Shown piece after piece: positions 32,187 through 41,990 of a stretch of DNA of 64,000 nucleotides. Source of the DNA: Deinococcus ruber (GTDB taxonomy: Bacteria > Deinococcota > Deinococci > Deinococcales > Deinococcaceae); NCBI RefSeq assembly GCF_014648095.1, contig NZ_BMQL01000004.1:62001-126000 (forward strand), in the 5' to 3' direction. The position numbers and the translations under genes were made by a program. Within the stretch, counting starts at the first letter, position 1; each line of letters starts with the position of its first letter. The notes under the pieces were generated by a model that saw only the letters and a program-made list of their open reading frames with translations, did no database searches and had not been told where the DNA came from.

Positions 32187-34939
32187 CCGGATCTTCCCAA
32201 GTCGAATGGATCTTGAAGCTGGTGGACCGCGTCTCTGCACCAGCCCAGCGGGTGGAGAAGCAGCTCGGGCTGGTCGAACGGATCTTGGGACGGATTGACC
32301 GGGCGGCCATGGTCAGTGGGGGTGGCTTCGGCGGCATGGCCGACAAGGCTGAACGGGCCGCCAGCCGCACCGCAAAGGCATGGGAGCGAACCAACAGCGT
32401 GATCAGCAACACCCGCCAGCGGCTCCAGGGCGCGGCAACTGCTGCGCTGGGCATCGGCGCGAGTCTGTACGGCGCTGGCCTGCTGGGCAAAAGCATCGTC
32501 GATGCTGGAGCCTATAAACAGGATCAGCTGACCTCGTTGAGTGCCATGCTGGGCAGCCGCCAGAAGGGCGCAGCGCTCTTCGCCAAGGCGCAGGCGTTCG
32601 CAGCGGCGACACCATTCAGCACCCAGCAGGTGCTCGACGCCACGAAGCAGGCCGTCGGATCAGGCTTCACAGACCGGCAGGCCATTCCGCTGGTCAAGCT
32701 GGCCGGAAGTCTTGCCAGCGGCAACAACATGCCGCTCGATCAGGCCATGCTGGCGTTTCAGGCGCTGCGCGGCGGTGACTTTGGGCAGGCGTTCGGCGTC
32801 GGGCAAGGGTTCTCAAACTTCAACATCAACCGTGAACAGCTGGTCAAGGCAGGCCTGAAGTTTGACAAGCAGGGCAGCTATCAGGGCACCGTGTCACAGG
32901 GCCTCGCGGCAGTCCGACAGATCATTCAGCAGCGGTACGGCAACTCGATGGATGAGCAGAGCAAGAACCTGAGCGGGTTGGGTTCGACCCTCGCCAGCCG
33001 TCCGCAGGATCTGTTCATGTCCCTGGTGGACGGAAACGGTAACAGCAAGGCGCTGGCCCCGGTACAGCAGCTGATGAGCAACCTTGCTGACCTGACTGAC
33101 TTCAGCAAACCGCCCGGCAGCCGCATTCAGAGTCGATTCGAGAGCAGTGTGACTAAACTGTTCGGAGCGCTGTTCAATCCGCTGGTCGGTGCCACCGGCG
33201 GCACGACGGGCGAGAAGCTGATCAATAGTCTGCTGGATCGGTTGGACGCCTTTTCGACCTGGTGGGCGCAGTATGGCCCCGGCATCCTCAGCAACGCGCA
33301 GGCCTTCGGCAGTGGGCTAGTCAGCATCTTCGGCGTGATCAAGACAGCAGCCTCTCCCTTCATGTGGCTGATCGATAAGCTCGCCATCTTGGGTGGATCG
33401 GGCAGCGGCGGGTTCGCTCACCTGGTCGGGCAGATCGCAGGCCTGGCACTGGCTTGGCGGGCGTTGAACGTGCTGACGGGTGGGAGCGCAGGTGGCCTCA
33501 TGGGTGGCCTCGGCTCATTGATCTTCGGGAAGAAAGACAGTGGCGGGGGTAGTAGCGGCGGGAAGGATGCTGCCAGTACGGACAGTTCGAGCAGTGGTGG
33601 ACTCGTCGGCTCCATCGCAGATGCTCTCGGTAAGGCGGGCATGGAGAAGCAGGGCGAGTGGCTGGGCGCGATTGGCGCGGCAGCCTCCGGCGACTTCTCG
33701 CAACTCGGCACCCTGGTGGGCGGCACGATCCTGGAGAAGACCGAGACGCTACGGAAGAAAATCAGCCTCGCCAGCAAACGGGCCTGGCGGCTGTACCGAA
33801 GCGGCGCAGGCCTGGACGTGGCCTGGAAGAGTGCGTCGCGCATCCTGGGTCTCGGCGGCCAGGCGGCAGCCAGCGCAGCGGGGCAGGCTGCTGGGGCAGT
33901 AGCCGCCAATGCCGCAAGCGGTGCCGTTGCAGGTGCGGGCGGTACCGCTGCCGCAGGTGTGGCGGGTGGGGCTGCTGCTGCAGGTGCGGCAGGGACCATG
34001 GTCTCGCGCACCAAGGGCTTCCTCGGCAAGCTGCTCGGGCCGGTCAAGGCACTCGGTGGCGTAATGGGGGCAGCCCTTCTGAGTCCTGTCGGGCTTGCGG
34101 TTGCAGGCGTGGCAACCGTCGCGGCAGTGGGCGTCCTGGCCTACAACAACTGGAAACCGTTTCATGATCTGGTCGATCAGACCTGGAGCAACATCAAACA
34201 GGGCGCAGGTATCGCCGGGAACTGGTTCGGGACTCAGTGGGCGAACTTCTCCAACATGGTGAACGGAGCCGACAACACCGTGAACACCTGGGGCGGTGGA
34301 GTGCAGCGCAGCCTCGGCCTCAACACGGTGGCTGCCAACACCATGCAGAACACCAGTGCCGCCGCTTTGACGACCGTGGCGCAGAACCTCGGTATCGACC
34401 CTCAGGCGCTATTGGCTGTCGCCTACAAGGAATCGGGCCTCGATCCGTCGAAGGTCAACAAAGACCCCAAGAGCCGCGCTGCTGGGCTGCTTCAGTTCCT
34501 GCCCAGCACGGCTGCCGAGTATGGCTTGCCAGAAGGCACGATGCAGCGCATGACGGCAGCCCAGCAGATTCCCTACATCCAGCGGTACCTCACCGATCAC
34601 GGTGTGCGCTCTGGAATGGGGCTGGAGCAGATCTACTCGGCAGTGTTCGGCGGCAACGCCAGCCGCGCCGGAAGTGTGCTGTACCGCGCCGGGAGTGATG
34701 GCTATGACCACAACAAGGGCCTGGACACCAACGGAGACGGGCAGATCACCAGCGCTGAGGCGGCACAGGCAGCGCTGAGTGCATTCCAGCAAGCAGGCCT
34801 GAAGTTCAACCAGACCATCGTGCTGGCCGGTCCGGTTACACCAGAGGGCATCAACGATATCGGGCGCATCACGCAGGAGAGCGTGCTGGCAGCCCAGGCC
34901 AGCCAGAACACCGAAGCGGGTGGGGGAGCAAGACGATGA
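32183..34939 (+). CDS. Tape measure protein with lytic transglycosylase domain
   Basis: The 918-aa protein sets tail length. N-terminal helices precede a tail-length domain (SGFTDRQAIPLVKLAGSLASGNN), membrane-active Gly/Ala-rich stretches (residues 560-650), and an SLT domain (AVAYKESGLDPSKV with catalytic Glu near 748; AAGLLQFLPSTAAEYG) that cuts peptidoglycan on entry. Near residue 847 DTNGDGQITSAE is an EF-hand/dockerin-type calcium loop. ATG overlaps the chaperone stop. Confidence 0.88.
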   Translation: MTGSSQVEWILKLVDRVSAPAQRVEKQLGLVERILGRIDRAAMVSGGGFGGMADKAERAASRTAKAWERTNSVISNTRQRLQGAATAALGIGASLYGAGLLGKSIVDAGAYKQDQLTSLSAMLGSRQKGAALFAKAQAFAAATPFSTQQVLDATKQAVGSGFTDRQAIPLVKLAGSLASGNNMPLDQAMLAFQALRGGDFGQAFGVGQGFSNFNINREQLVKAGLKFDKQGSYQGTVSQGLAAVRQIIQQRYGNSMDEQSKNLSGLGSTLASRPQDLFMSLVDGNGNSKALAPVQQLMSNLADLTDFSKPPGSRIQSRFESSVTKLFGALFNPLVGATGGTTGEKLINSLLDRLDAFSTWWAQYGPGILSNAQAFGSGLVSIFGVIKTAASPFMWLIDKLAILGGSGSGGFAHLVGQIAGLALAWRALNVLTGGSAGGLMGGLGSLIFGKKDSGGGSSGGKDAASTDSSSSGGLVGSIADALGKAGMEKQGEWLGAIGAAASGDFSQLGTLVGGTILEKTETLRKKISLASKRAWRLYRSGAGLDVAWKSASRILGLGGQAAASAAGQAAGAVAANAASGAVAGAGGTAAAGVAGGAAAAGAAGTMVSRTKGFLGKLLGPVKALGGVMGAALLSPVGLAVAGVATVAAVGVLAYNNWKPFHDLVDQTWSNIKQGAGIAGNWFGTQWANFSNMVNGADNTVNTWGGGVQRSLGLNTVAANTMQNTSAAALTTVAQNLGIDPQALLAVAYKESGLDPSKVNKDPKSRAAGLLQFLPSTAAEYGLPEGTMQRMTAAQQIPYIQRYLTDHGVRSGMGLEQIYSAVFGGNASRAGSVLYRAGSDGYDHNKGLDTNGDGQITSAEAAQAALSAFQQAGLKFNQTIVLAGPVTPEGINDIGRITQESVLAAQASQNTEAGGGARR

Positions 34940-36150
34940 CCAGTCCCATGAATGCACCGAGCCTGCACGACAACTTCGTGTTGCTCGATGGGGCCAAACG
35001 CCGCCCACTTCCAGGCGCGGCCCGCGTCACGGTGGGCCTGACGGCCAATGTCGACACTCAGCAACCCGCTGCTGACAGCACCGAGGTCACGCAGATCACT
35101 GAGGCCACTGCCGAGATCACGGTGCAGCTGCTGATGTGGACGCACGAACAGTGGATGGCGTATCAGAGCCTGCTGGCTGTGTTCCGAGCAGGCACCAAGA
35201 CCGGGCCTGCTGTGTTCACCACCACGCATCCCGAGGTGCGGGCGCGGCGGGTGAAGCGGTTGTATTTCATCTCCGAGCAGTCGGAGCCGTATAGCCCCGC
35301 GACCGGGTATCGGGCCAGCATCAAGTTTTCGGAGAAACTGGCGAACAAGAGCAGCACGCAGAGCCTCGGAACGACCACAGCCTCTGTGGATACTGCGCTG
35401 GGCGTCAGCACCAATCCCGAGACTGCCGCTACCCCTGCTGCCACTGCTGCTGGGCAGAAGATGCGGGATGCCGCGATCGCAAACGGCCCCGGCACAAAGC
35501 CTGCGCTGACGCGTGACGGCGTGCATGACGTGTCGGAGGCGGGCTACTGCTCGTCGTGGGAACGGGTGGTGGGCGCGGCGGCTGGACTGGACCCTTCCTT
35601 GTATGGTGCGTCTGCAAAGGAAACAGAGGGGCGCTTCGTTGTTGCCAAGATGTCCATCCCCTGGAGCAGCGCGGTGCAGGGACAGCTTCAGGTGGGTGAT
35701 CAGATCTTCTATGGGAACGACCCCAGCGGGCTGGGTCACGTTGGTACGTATATCGGAAATCGGGCCGATGGAACGCCGCTGGTCATGAGCAATAACTACG
35801 TGACTTACAAGGCTCGCGGCGGGCTGTTCGATGCAGCGGGCCGAGCCACCGGGTACGACGCATCGGGCAAGAAGGTGGATGCACGCGGCACGGTGCCCCT
35901 GACAGGCCCAGCAGGCTTAGGGCAGCCGACCAGTGTGGGCAAGCCTTTTAAGGTCACGGCGGTGAAAGCTGGGCCTTCACAGCCCGTGTCGCCCGTCAAA
36001 ACGGTGCCACCGCTGCCAGCCCTTAGGCCGAGCCTGAGTATCCCCGCGCCGCCCGCTGCTGCCTTTCGCGCCACCGCACCCAGTCCGAGCATCATCCCGG
36101 CAGAGCTGAGCAAATACGCGCCTGCGCCAATCTTCCCAGGAGGTAAGTGA
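34936..36150 (+). CDS. Baseplate-region protein with NlpC/P60-like hydrolase domain
   Basis: The 404-aa protein has an N-terminal tail-associated domain (residues 1-130), then an NlpC/P60-like segment with Cys in AGYCSSWERVV (about 204) and His in GLGHVGTYIGN (about 268), preceded by VGDQIFY. A Pro-rich tail follows. Together with the tape measure it gives the virion two peptidoglycan-cutting activities. ATGA overlap with the tape measure. Confidence 0.75.
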   Translation: MTSPMNAPSLHDNFVLLDGAKRRPLPGAARVTVGLTANVDTQQPAADSTEVTQITEATAEITVQLLMWTHEQWMAYQSLLAVFRAGTKTGPAVFTTTHPEVRARRVKRLYFISEQSEPYSPATGYRASIKFSEKLANKSSTQSLGTTTASVDTALGVSTNPETAATPAATAAGQKMRDAAIANGPGTKPALTRDGVHDVSEAGYCSSWERVVGAAAGLDPSLYGASAKETEGRFVVAKMSIPWSSAVQGQLQVGDQIFYGNDPSGLGHVGTYIGNRADGTPLVMSNNYVTYKARGGLFDAAGRATGYDASGKKVDARGTVPLTGPAGLGQPTSVGKPFKVTAVKAGPSQPVSPVKTVPPLPALRPSLSIPAPPAAAFRATAPSPSIIPAELSKYAPAPIFPGGK

Positions 36151-37526
36151 TGGCATACCTCAATGTCTCTGGTGTTCCAGCAGGGCAACCCAGCGTGCTC
36201 ACGCTGCCGCTTCAGGGCCGCCCGTGGGCTGATGTGACTCTGGCGGCGCGTGCCGTGCCGTTCAAGCAATACGACGGCGTGCAGGTCGCGCTTCAGGATG
36301 GCGAAACCTACAGCATGACCGTCGAGCGCATCGGCGTGAAGGGCGGTTTCACCAGTGCGTATCTGGTGGGCGGCACGGGTGGCCTGTCCAAAGAGATCGG
36401 GCCGAAGTTCTATCGCCAGATTCCCGCGAAGAAGGTGCTGGAAGAGCTGCTGACCGACTGCGGCGAGGTCGCGGGTGACATCGACCTACCCGGCACGCTG
36501 CCCGCCTGGGTGCGGGGCGCTGGCCCGGCTCACGAAGCACTGCGGGCGCTGATGATGCGGTACCCGGAGCGGGTGTGGCGTATGCGTCCCAGCGGTCAGA
36601 TCGACGTGGGTGTGCCCAGCTGGCCCGAGCAGGACGGAACGCAGCAGATTCTGCATGAGGATGCGGCAGCGGGAACGTTCGCAGTGGGTCTCGATCCGAA
36701 ACTGCTGCCGGGTCGCCTGATCACCTTCAGCCGGGGCGAAGACGAGTTCAGCAAGCGGGCCACGCGGGTGAGTCACAGCCTCACTGAGGTCTACGGGTAC
36801 CCGCGCATGCAGACGGTGCTGCGCTCGTACATCGGCACGGGCGATGGGGAAGACCTGGGCATCAGTGGCCTGGAGACGACGATTCAGCGGGCCGTGCGCT
36901 GGACGGACTATCTGGCGCTCTACGACTGCGAGGTGCTGCGCGATCACGGTGATCACACGCTCGATCTGCGACCCAGCAATCCACAGATTCCGGAGCTGAC
37001 CCGCGTGCGGATGGTGCAGCCGATTGCCGGGGCGCGGGTCAAGTTCCGAGCGGGCAGTGTGGTGCTGCTGAGCTTCCAGGCAGGCGACCCGAGCAGGCCA
37101 GTGGTGCTGCACTACGGCACGGCCACGTTGGAGCGCCTGGAAATCGCCACTGGCAAGGGGCAGCTGTTCCAGATGGACGATGACCGGGGCGAGGTCAGTC
37201 CGGAAGACCAGCTGTACAAACGCCCGAACATCCGCATGCAGGACTACGCCGGGCAGTTCATCGAGCTGTGGGCCGAGCCGGGGCAGGAACGCATTCAGGT
37301 GCAGGACAGAGCGGGAAGCCTAGTGAAGCTGGATGGTAAGGGGAATATCGGGCTCACGGCCAGTGTGCATGTTGAAATCGACGCTCCAACAGTAGGGCTC
37401 GCAGGCCCAGGTGGAACGCCGGTCGCGCTCTTGAACTGCATGGTGACTGTGCCCGGCGTGATGCCCGGTGCAGCGACGGTGATCGGCACCATCAGCAGCG
37501 CGAGCACTCGGGTCACCAGCGGATGA
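36150..37526 (+). CDS. Baseplate hub / spike-type protein
   Basis: A 458-aa protein. The N-terminal half resembles hub proteins (late-control gpD/gp27 type); the C-terminal half has spike-like beta repeats (QMDDDRGEVS...IRMQDYAGQFIELWAEPGQERIQVQDRAGSLVKLDGKGNIGLTA), typical of gpV-like needles, ending in a Gly/Thr-rich strand. ATG at 36150 is preferred for its AGGAGG spacing; a GTG one codon earlier overlaps the previous stop. Confidence 0.7.
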   Translation: MAYLNVSGVPAGQPSVLTLPLQGRPWADVTLAARAVPFKQYDGVQVALQDGETYSMTVERIGVKGGFTSAYLVGGTGGLSKEIGPKFYRQIPAKKVLEELLTDCGEVAGDIDLPGTLPAWVRGAGPAHEALRALMMRYPERVWRMRPSGQIDVGVPSWPEQDGTQQILHEDAAAGTFAVGLDPKLLPGRLITFSRGEDEFSKRATRVSHSLTEVYGYPRMQTVLRSYIGTGDGEDLGISGLETTIQRAVRWTDYLALYDCEVLRDHGDHTLDLRPSNPQIPELTRVRMVQPIAGARVKFRAGSVVLLSFQAGDPSRPVVLHYGTATLERLEIATGKGQLFQMDDDRGEVSPEDQLYKRPNIRMQDYAGQFIELWAEPGQERIQVQDRAGSLVKLDGKGNIGLTASVHVEIDAPTVGLAGPGGTPVALLNCMVTVPGVMPGAATVIGTISSASTRVTSG

Positions 37527-38182
37527 GCCTGCTGCATGCTCTGACGCAGCTGGGCCAGCGGGGAACGCAGTGGGAGCTGGGCGCACTCGCCAAGGCTGCC
37601 GGAGTGCCGCCGCTTCCTGACCTGAAACTGCCGGATCTGCCCGCCATGATCGGCGGCTGTGACTTTACGGCGCTGGCTGAGCAGCTGGGGCACACTGCTG
37701 CCGATGCCCTGCTGGCCCAGTTCACCGACCCGACCATTCAGGGGCTGCTGACGGGTGACCTGAGCACCAAACGCACGCAGCTGCTGGCCTACTTGGACAC
37801 CCTGGATCAGCGAAAGGACAGCCTCCTGAGCCAGATCACTGGGGCGACTGGACTGGGTGGGGCACTCGGCACGGCTCAGGACACCCTCAGTGGTGTGCGG
37901 TCTGCGCTGGGACAGGCTACAGGCTCACCCTTGGGCGCTGACATCCTCGGCGCGGTGGGTGCGGCCTGTCCGGCGGCAGCAGGCCTGCTGACCTACGCGG
38001 AGAACACCCTGAGCACCATCAGCAGCGATCTGGCAGGGGCTGAGAGCTTCCTGGGTAGTCTGACTTCTCAGCTGGAAAGCCTGACCAGCCTGCGCGGGTT
38101 CGCTGAAGATGCGCTGGCTGAGCTGGACGCGCACATCGACATTCTTCCCACGCTTCTCAGCACCCTCGGAGGTGGCCCTTGA
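37523..38182 (+). CDS. Baseplate-region protein, unknown
   Basis: A 219-aa, Leu/Ala/Thr-rich, largely helical protein in ATGA overlap with the hub gene and TTGA overlap with the wedge gene. No family recognised. Confidence 0.55.
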   Translation: MSLLHALTQLGQRGTQWELGALAKAAGVPPLPDLKLPDLPAMIGGCDFTALAEQLGHTAADALLAQFTDPTIQGLLTGDLSTKRTQLLAYLDTLDQRKDSLLSQITGATGLGGALGTAQDTLSGVRSALGQATGSPLGADILGAVGAACPAAAGLLTYAENTLSTISSDLAGAESFLGSLTSQLESLTSLRGFAEDALAELDAHIDILPTLLSTLGGGP

Positions 38183-38571
38183 TTGAACCATTCGGAACTG
38201 ACTTTCAAGCGCCTCTGACCGGGGCGCTTCTTTCTGGTCCAGCACTGCTGGCGCGGGATCTGGGCCGCCTACTGCGAACCCGGCGCGGCGCTCTGTTCTA
38301 CGACCCTGACTATGGCAGCTACCTGCCGGAATACCTGGGCGAAGGGTTCCTCGACGGCGGCGCAGAAGCGGCTGCGATCTGCGAACTCGACCTGGAAGAA
38401 GACCCGCGAGTGTTGAGCGCGACGGTCACTGTGACAGCTGCCGACCTGCGAAGTATCACGCTGCGGGCCGATCTGGAAACCCAGGCGGGCCCGTTCGCAC
38501 TGATCGTCGAGGCGAGTGACGCGGTGAGCGTGCTGGGGTATGAGGAGGTGGCACCGTATGGCACTGGATGA
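38179..38571 (+). CDS. Baseplate wedge protein, gp25-like
   Basis: The 130-aa protein has LARDLGRLLRTRRGALFYDPDYGSYLPEYL and EDPRVLSATVTV, the pattern of gp25/GPW-type wedge subunits, which also resemble lysozyme-fold TssE. TTG start follows a GGAGG site. Confidence 0.75.
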   Translation: MIEPFGTDFQAPLTGALLSGPALLARDLGRLLRTRRGALFYDPDYGSYLPEYLGEGFLDGGAEAAAICELDLEEDPRVLSATVTVTAADLRSITLRADLETQAGPFALIVEASDAVSVLGYEEVAPYGTG

Positions 38572-39661
38572 CCTGACCAGATCGCGCACCCGTGAGCAGG
38601 TGGTGGCGCGAATGCTGAACGTGCTGAGCAGCAGCCAGCTGCTCAATACTTTCCAGCCCACCAGCTATTTGCCCGGCGGTACGCTCCGGACCCTGCTGGA
38701 GATCCAAGGCGAGGCGCAGGCCGACACCGAGCGCACGGTGGCTGGACTGGCAGCGGGCGGGTATCTGGAAACTGCCGCCGGGCAGTGGCTGGATGCCCTG
38801 GTAACCAGCCATTACGGCCTGGCGCGGCAACAGAGCGGCTTCGCGCAGGGCAACGTGCTGATCAGCTGCGCGGCGCTGTCTGGCCCGTATGACCTGACGG
38901 CGGGCGCGGTGATCGTGGGCACGCTGAGCGGTCTGCGGTACGTCTCGACCACAGCGGTCACGGTACCAGCGGGCGGCACTGTCCTCTTGCCAGTGCAAGC
39001 GGAACAAGCTGGGAGTGCCTACAACGTGCCGATTGGCACCATCACGCTGCTGCACACCCCGCAGCCGGGCCTGAGCATCACGAATGCCGCCGACTGGCTC
39101 ACGGTGGCTGGGGTGGATGCCGAGAGTGACGGTGCCCTGCGCGTTCGGGCCGCGCTGCGCTGGGCTGAGCGTGGGGGCGGCGCGACGGCTGATGCTTACC
39201 GCAGCTGGGCACTTTCAGCCTCCGCTTCGGTGGATCAGGTGCGGGTGCTCGACGAGCATCCCAGAGGGCAGGGCACGGTGGATGTGGTGCTGTGGGGCAG
39301 CGGCGGCATCGGCAGAGACGTGGTGGCTGCCGTGAACAGCTACGTGCAGTTCCGACGACCGCTGACCGCTGACGTGCAGGTCTACAGCGCCACTCCGCGC
39401 ACCCTGACCTTCACGCTGGAACTCTACGCACCCGGCACCGATCCAGCCCGCGTGCAGGCTGACGTGCTGACCAACCTGGGAGCACTCCAGCAGGCCGCGC
39501 TGATCGGCAGTGTGTTCTACCGTTCGGAGATCGTTGAGGCGGCCATGACGGTTCCAGGGGTGCTGGATGCCCGAGCACCGATGGTGCCTGAGACGATGGT
39601 GCTGGGCGCAACCGAAGCGCTGCTGCTGGCTCCCATGCTCAGCCTGCGGTCTACGCCGTGA
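38558..39661 (+). CDS. Baseplate J-like protein
   Basis: The 367-aa protein carries the Baseplate_J pattern: GGYLETAAGQWLDALVTSHYGLARQ, GTLSGLRYVS, AGSAYNVPIGTIT, GVDAESDGALRVRAALRWAERGGGATADAYRSWAL and a C-terminal strand domain. GAGGAGG lies 9 nt before the ATG at 38558; it overlaps the gp25-like gene by 14 bp. Confidence 0.85.
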   Translation: MALDDLTRSRTREQVVARMLNVLSSSQLLNTFQPTSYLPGGTLRTLLEIQGEAQADTERTVAGLAAGGYLETAAGQWLDALVTSHYGLARQQSGFAQGNVLISCAALSGPYDLTAGAVIVGTLSGLRYVSTTAVTVPAGGTVLLPVQAEQAGSAYNVPIGTITLLHTPQPGLSITNAADWLTVAGVDAESDGALRVRAALRWAERGGGATADAYRSWALSASASVDQVRVLDEHPRGQGTVDVVLWGSGGIGRDVVAAVNSYVQFRRPLTADVQVYSATPRTLTFTLELYAPGTDPARVQADVLTNLGALQQAALIGSVFYRSEIVEAAMTVPGVLDARAPMVPETMVLGATEALLLAPMLSLRSTP

Positions 39662-40389
39662 GGGTAGCCGAGTACGTTCAGCGCCTCAGCCGCATTAACC
39701 CGGTCGACTTCCAAGACGTGGGCACCCAAGCCCACCTTGGCGCGGTCGGTGCAGGCCTGGATGATCTGGCGACGCGGGCGTACACCGCGATGCTGGCGCG
39801 ACTGATTCTGCTCGCGCCGGAAGATGCGCTGCTGCTGGCTGGGGCTGAGCGGGGGCTGCGCCGATTCCCGAGCGAGAGTGTCGAGACGTACCGCACCCGA
39901 GTCGTGGACGCCTGGCGCTTCTGGGAACTGGCTGGAACGCTCGCGGGCATGAAACAGGCGCTGGCGAGTGCAGGCTACCGGGCGACCATCGTCGAGCACT
40001 TCCGCGACCCTGACCCCAGGCACTGGGCTGAGTTCAGCGTGACCGTCTCACCACTCAATCCTCTCCCAAATGACGCCCACTGGAACGGTCAGCGCCGCTG
40101 GGGAGACGGCGCGAGGTGGGGGGTCGATCCGAATGCCGTGCCCACCGACTACCTGGTGGACCTGATTCGTGAGGTCAAGCCCGCCCACGCTCGCCTGCGC
40201 CAGCTGTCCTACTTCCCACGCGGGCGGTACTGGGGCAGCGACGCCGAGTGGGGCGAAGGCCGTCTCGACAGTCCTGTGACTGGCTGGGGATTCTCCTACG
40301 CGCTGCCCGACTACGTGGAGCAAAGCACCGACTCTGGACCGCGCTGGGGCACTGAACCCGGCGTGGTGCTGTACCGCATGGAGGGCTGA
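39658..40389 (+). CDS. Tail protein, P2 gpI-like
   Basis: A 243-aa protein after gpJ-like baseplate protein. PSESVETYRTRVVDAWRFWELAGTLAGMKQALASAGY and VKPAHARLRQL match the P2 I/gpI-type tail formation family that links baseplate to fibres. GTG start in 4-bp overlap. Confidence 0.75.
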   Translation: MRVAEYVQRLSRINPVDFQDVGTQAHLGAVGAGLDDLATRAYTAMLARLILLAPEDALLLAGAERGLRRFPSESVETYRTRVVDAWRFWELAGTLAGMKQALASAGYRATIVEHFRDPDPRHWAEFSVTVSPLNPLPNDAHWNGQRRWGDGARWGVDPNAVPTDYLVDLIREVKPAHARLRQLSYFPRGRYWGSDAEWGEGRLDSPVTGWGFSYALPDYVEQSTDSGPRWGTEPGVVLYRMEG

Positions 40390-41628
40390 ATGCCACGAAC
40401 CATCAATGCCACCACTGTGCTCGACACCATCAACCTGCAGACCGAAGTGCCACTCGACACCGAGAGTATCGACGCGTCCGACGTGGTGGTCCCGATTCAG
40501 AATCTGCTGGACAACGACGGGTACCTATACCGTCGTCAGCAGGTCATCCTGGCGCGGCTCGACGACCTGGGCCGCCAGAGTGCCAGCTTCTCTCTCCAGA
40601 GCAGCGTGACCAGCTTCCTGCTGGAGCCCGCCCGCACCTACACCTTCACCGGGGCCATCAAGGTCCTGAAGTTCGGTGGCCTGACGGCGGACATTGCGAT
40701 CACGGCCATCAATGCGCCTGCGGGCGTCACGGTCACGGTCACACCGAATCCTGTTTCTGGCACGGGCACGCTGACCATCACGACCAGCTCGTCGATCATC
40801 CCCGGCAGTTATGACCTGATCCTCGAAGGGTCGGCGGGTGGGCGACTGGTGGACGTCCGGATTCCGCTCACCCTGGTGGGCGCAACTCAGCCGAGTACCT
40901 TCGACTTCACCGCGCCGAGCAGTGCCGCGATTGACCGGGCATCGGGCGCGACCACCACCAGTTTCGACCTGAATGTGTCGCGCCAGGGTGGCTTCAGCAA
41001 TCCGATTGACTTCACGGCAGACCTTCCAGCGGGCCTGTCCATCAGTTACTCCCCGGCTCAGGTCACGGGGAATGCTTCACTGCAACGAGCGGCAACCGTT
41101 GCCACCCTGACCGCTGGCTCTCTGTTGCCTGCCGGACGCTACAACGTCACGCTGCGGGCGGTGAGCGGGTCTTTGGTTCGCACGGTGGCCCTCAGTGTGG
41201 ACGTCAGTCAGGCGTCGGCCACCGGCACTCCTGACTTCACGCTCAGTCTGGTGTATGACTCCGGCGACGCGTTGAGCATCAACGGTGCGACGTTGTACGT
41301 GAATCGTTCCGGCGGGTACAGCGGGCCGGTCTTCCTCCAGGCGCAGCAGCCCTACTCCGGCACGGACGGCCCGCTGATCACCATCAACAACAACCTCGGG
41401 ATTGTCCGGTTGGACGGCAACGCGGCCAGAATCGCGGCGGACGGCATCTCGCAGGGGTGGCAGGGCAGCGGTGTGGCCCCGAGCGCGGGGCAGAGTCTGA
41501 GCTGGGCCAGCACCTTCATCATCGGGCAGGCAGACGAGCAGCAACTCCGGAACAGCTACGCGGGACCGGATGCACTGCGGCGATACGTCGGAGTCGAGGT
41601 GCGGCGCGGCAACAGGAGCGTCGGATGA
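40390..41628 (+). CDS. Tail fibre protein with Ig-like repeats
   Basis: The 412-aa protein has an attachment-type N-terminus and two tandem Ig/PKD-like beta domains (YTFTGAIKVLKFGGLTADIAITAINAPAGVTVTVTPNPVSGTGTLTIT and DFTADLPAGLSISYSPAQVTGNASLQRAATVATLTAG), then a third beta domain. Such domains serve weak glycan binding on virions. ATG directly follows the gpI-like stop. Confidence 0.65.
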   Translation: MPRTINATTVLDTINLQTEVPLDTESIDASDVVVPIQNLLDNDGYLYRRQQVILARLDDLGRQSASFSLQSSVTSFLLEPARTYTFTGAIKVLKFGGLTADIAITAINAPAGVTVTVTPNPVSGTGTLTITTSSSIIPGSYDLILEGSAGGRLVDVRIPLTLVGATQPSTFDFTAPSSAAIDRASGATTTSFDLNVSRQGGFSNPIDFTADLPAGLSISYSPAQVTGNASLQRAATVATLTAGSLLPAGRYNVTLRAVSGSLVRTVALSVDVSQASATGTPDFTLSLVYDSGDALSINGATLYVNRSGGYSGPVFLQAQQPYSGTDGPLITINNNLGIVRLDGNAARIAADGISQGWQGSGVAPSAGQSLSWASTFIIGQADEQQLRNSYAGPDALRRYVGVEVRRGNRSVG

Positions 41629-41990
41629 GTCTCAAACTGGTGCCGTCTGTCACGCCAGGGCGACCGATCGACAAGCGCATCACAGCTGATTACCTCGCCA
41701 CTCGCAACCTGAAGGGCGAAGCGTTTGTGCCAGGAATCGACATCGATCTGGTGGATGCTATCAATGACGCTTTGACTGACCTGAACGCGAATATCGCTGC
41801 CGGAGCCACCATCCTCTCCCTGACGAATACCCAACGCTTGGCGCTGACGCCTGATCACGTGGTGGTGGTCAAGGTGACGAACGGGCCGCTGCTGACGTAC
41901 ACACCTGGAATCGGCTGGCGTGATGCCTTCAACAACGATCCAGATGCCCTCATCCCGCCAGGGCCACCGACTGACACAGGAGTGTACTGA
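41625..41990 (+). CDS. Small tail-fibre-associated protein
   Basis: A 121-aa protein between two fibre genes in ATGA overlap with the first and one-base overlap with the second. Its C-terminus (DHVVVVKVTNGPLLTYTPGIGWRDAFNNDP) suggests a small beta domain. Possibly a fibre adaptor or chaperone; unproven. Confidence 0.5.
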   Translation: MSLKLVPSVTPGRPIDKRITADYLATRNLKGEAFVPGIDIDLVDAINDALTDLNANIAAGATILSLTNTQRLALTPDHVVVVKVTNGPLLTYTPGIGWRDAFNNDPDALIPPGPPTDTGVY

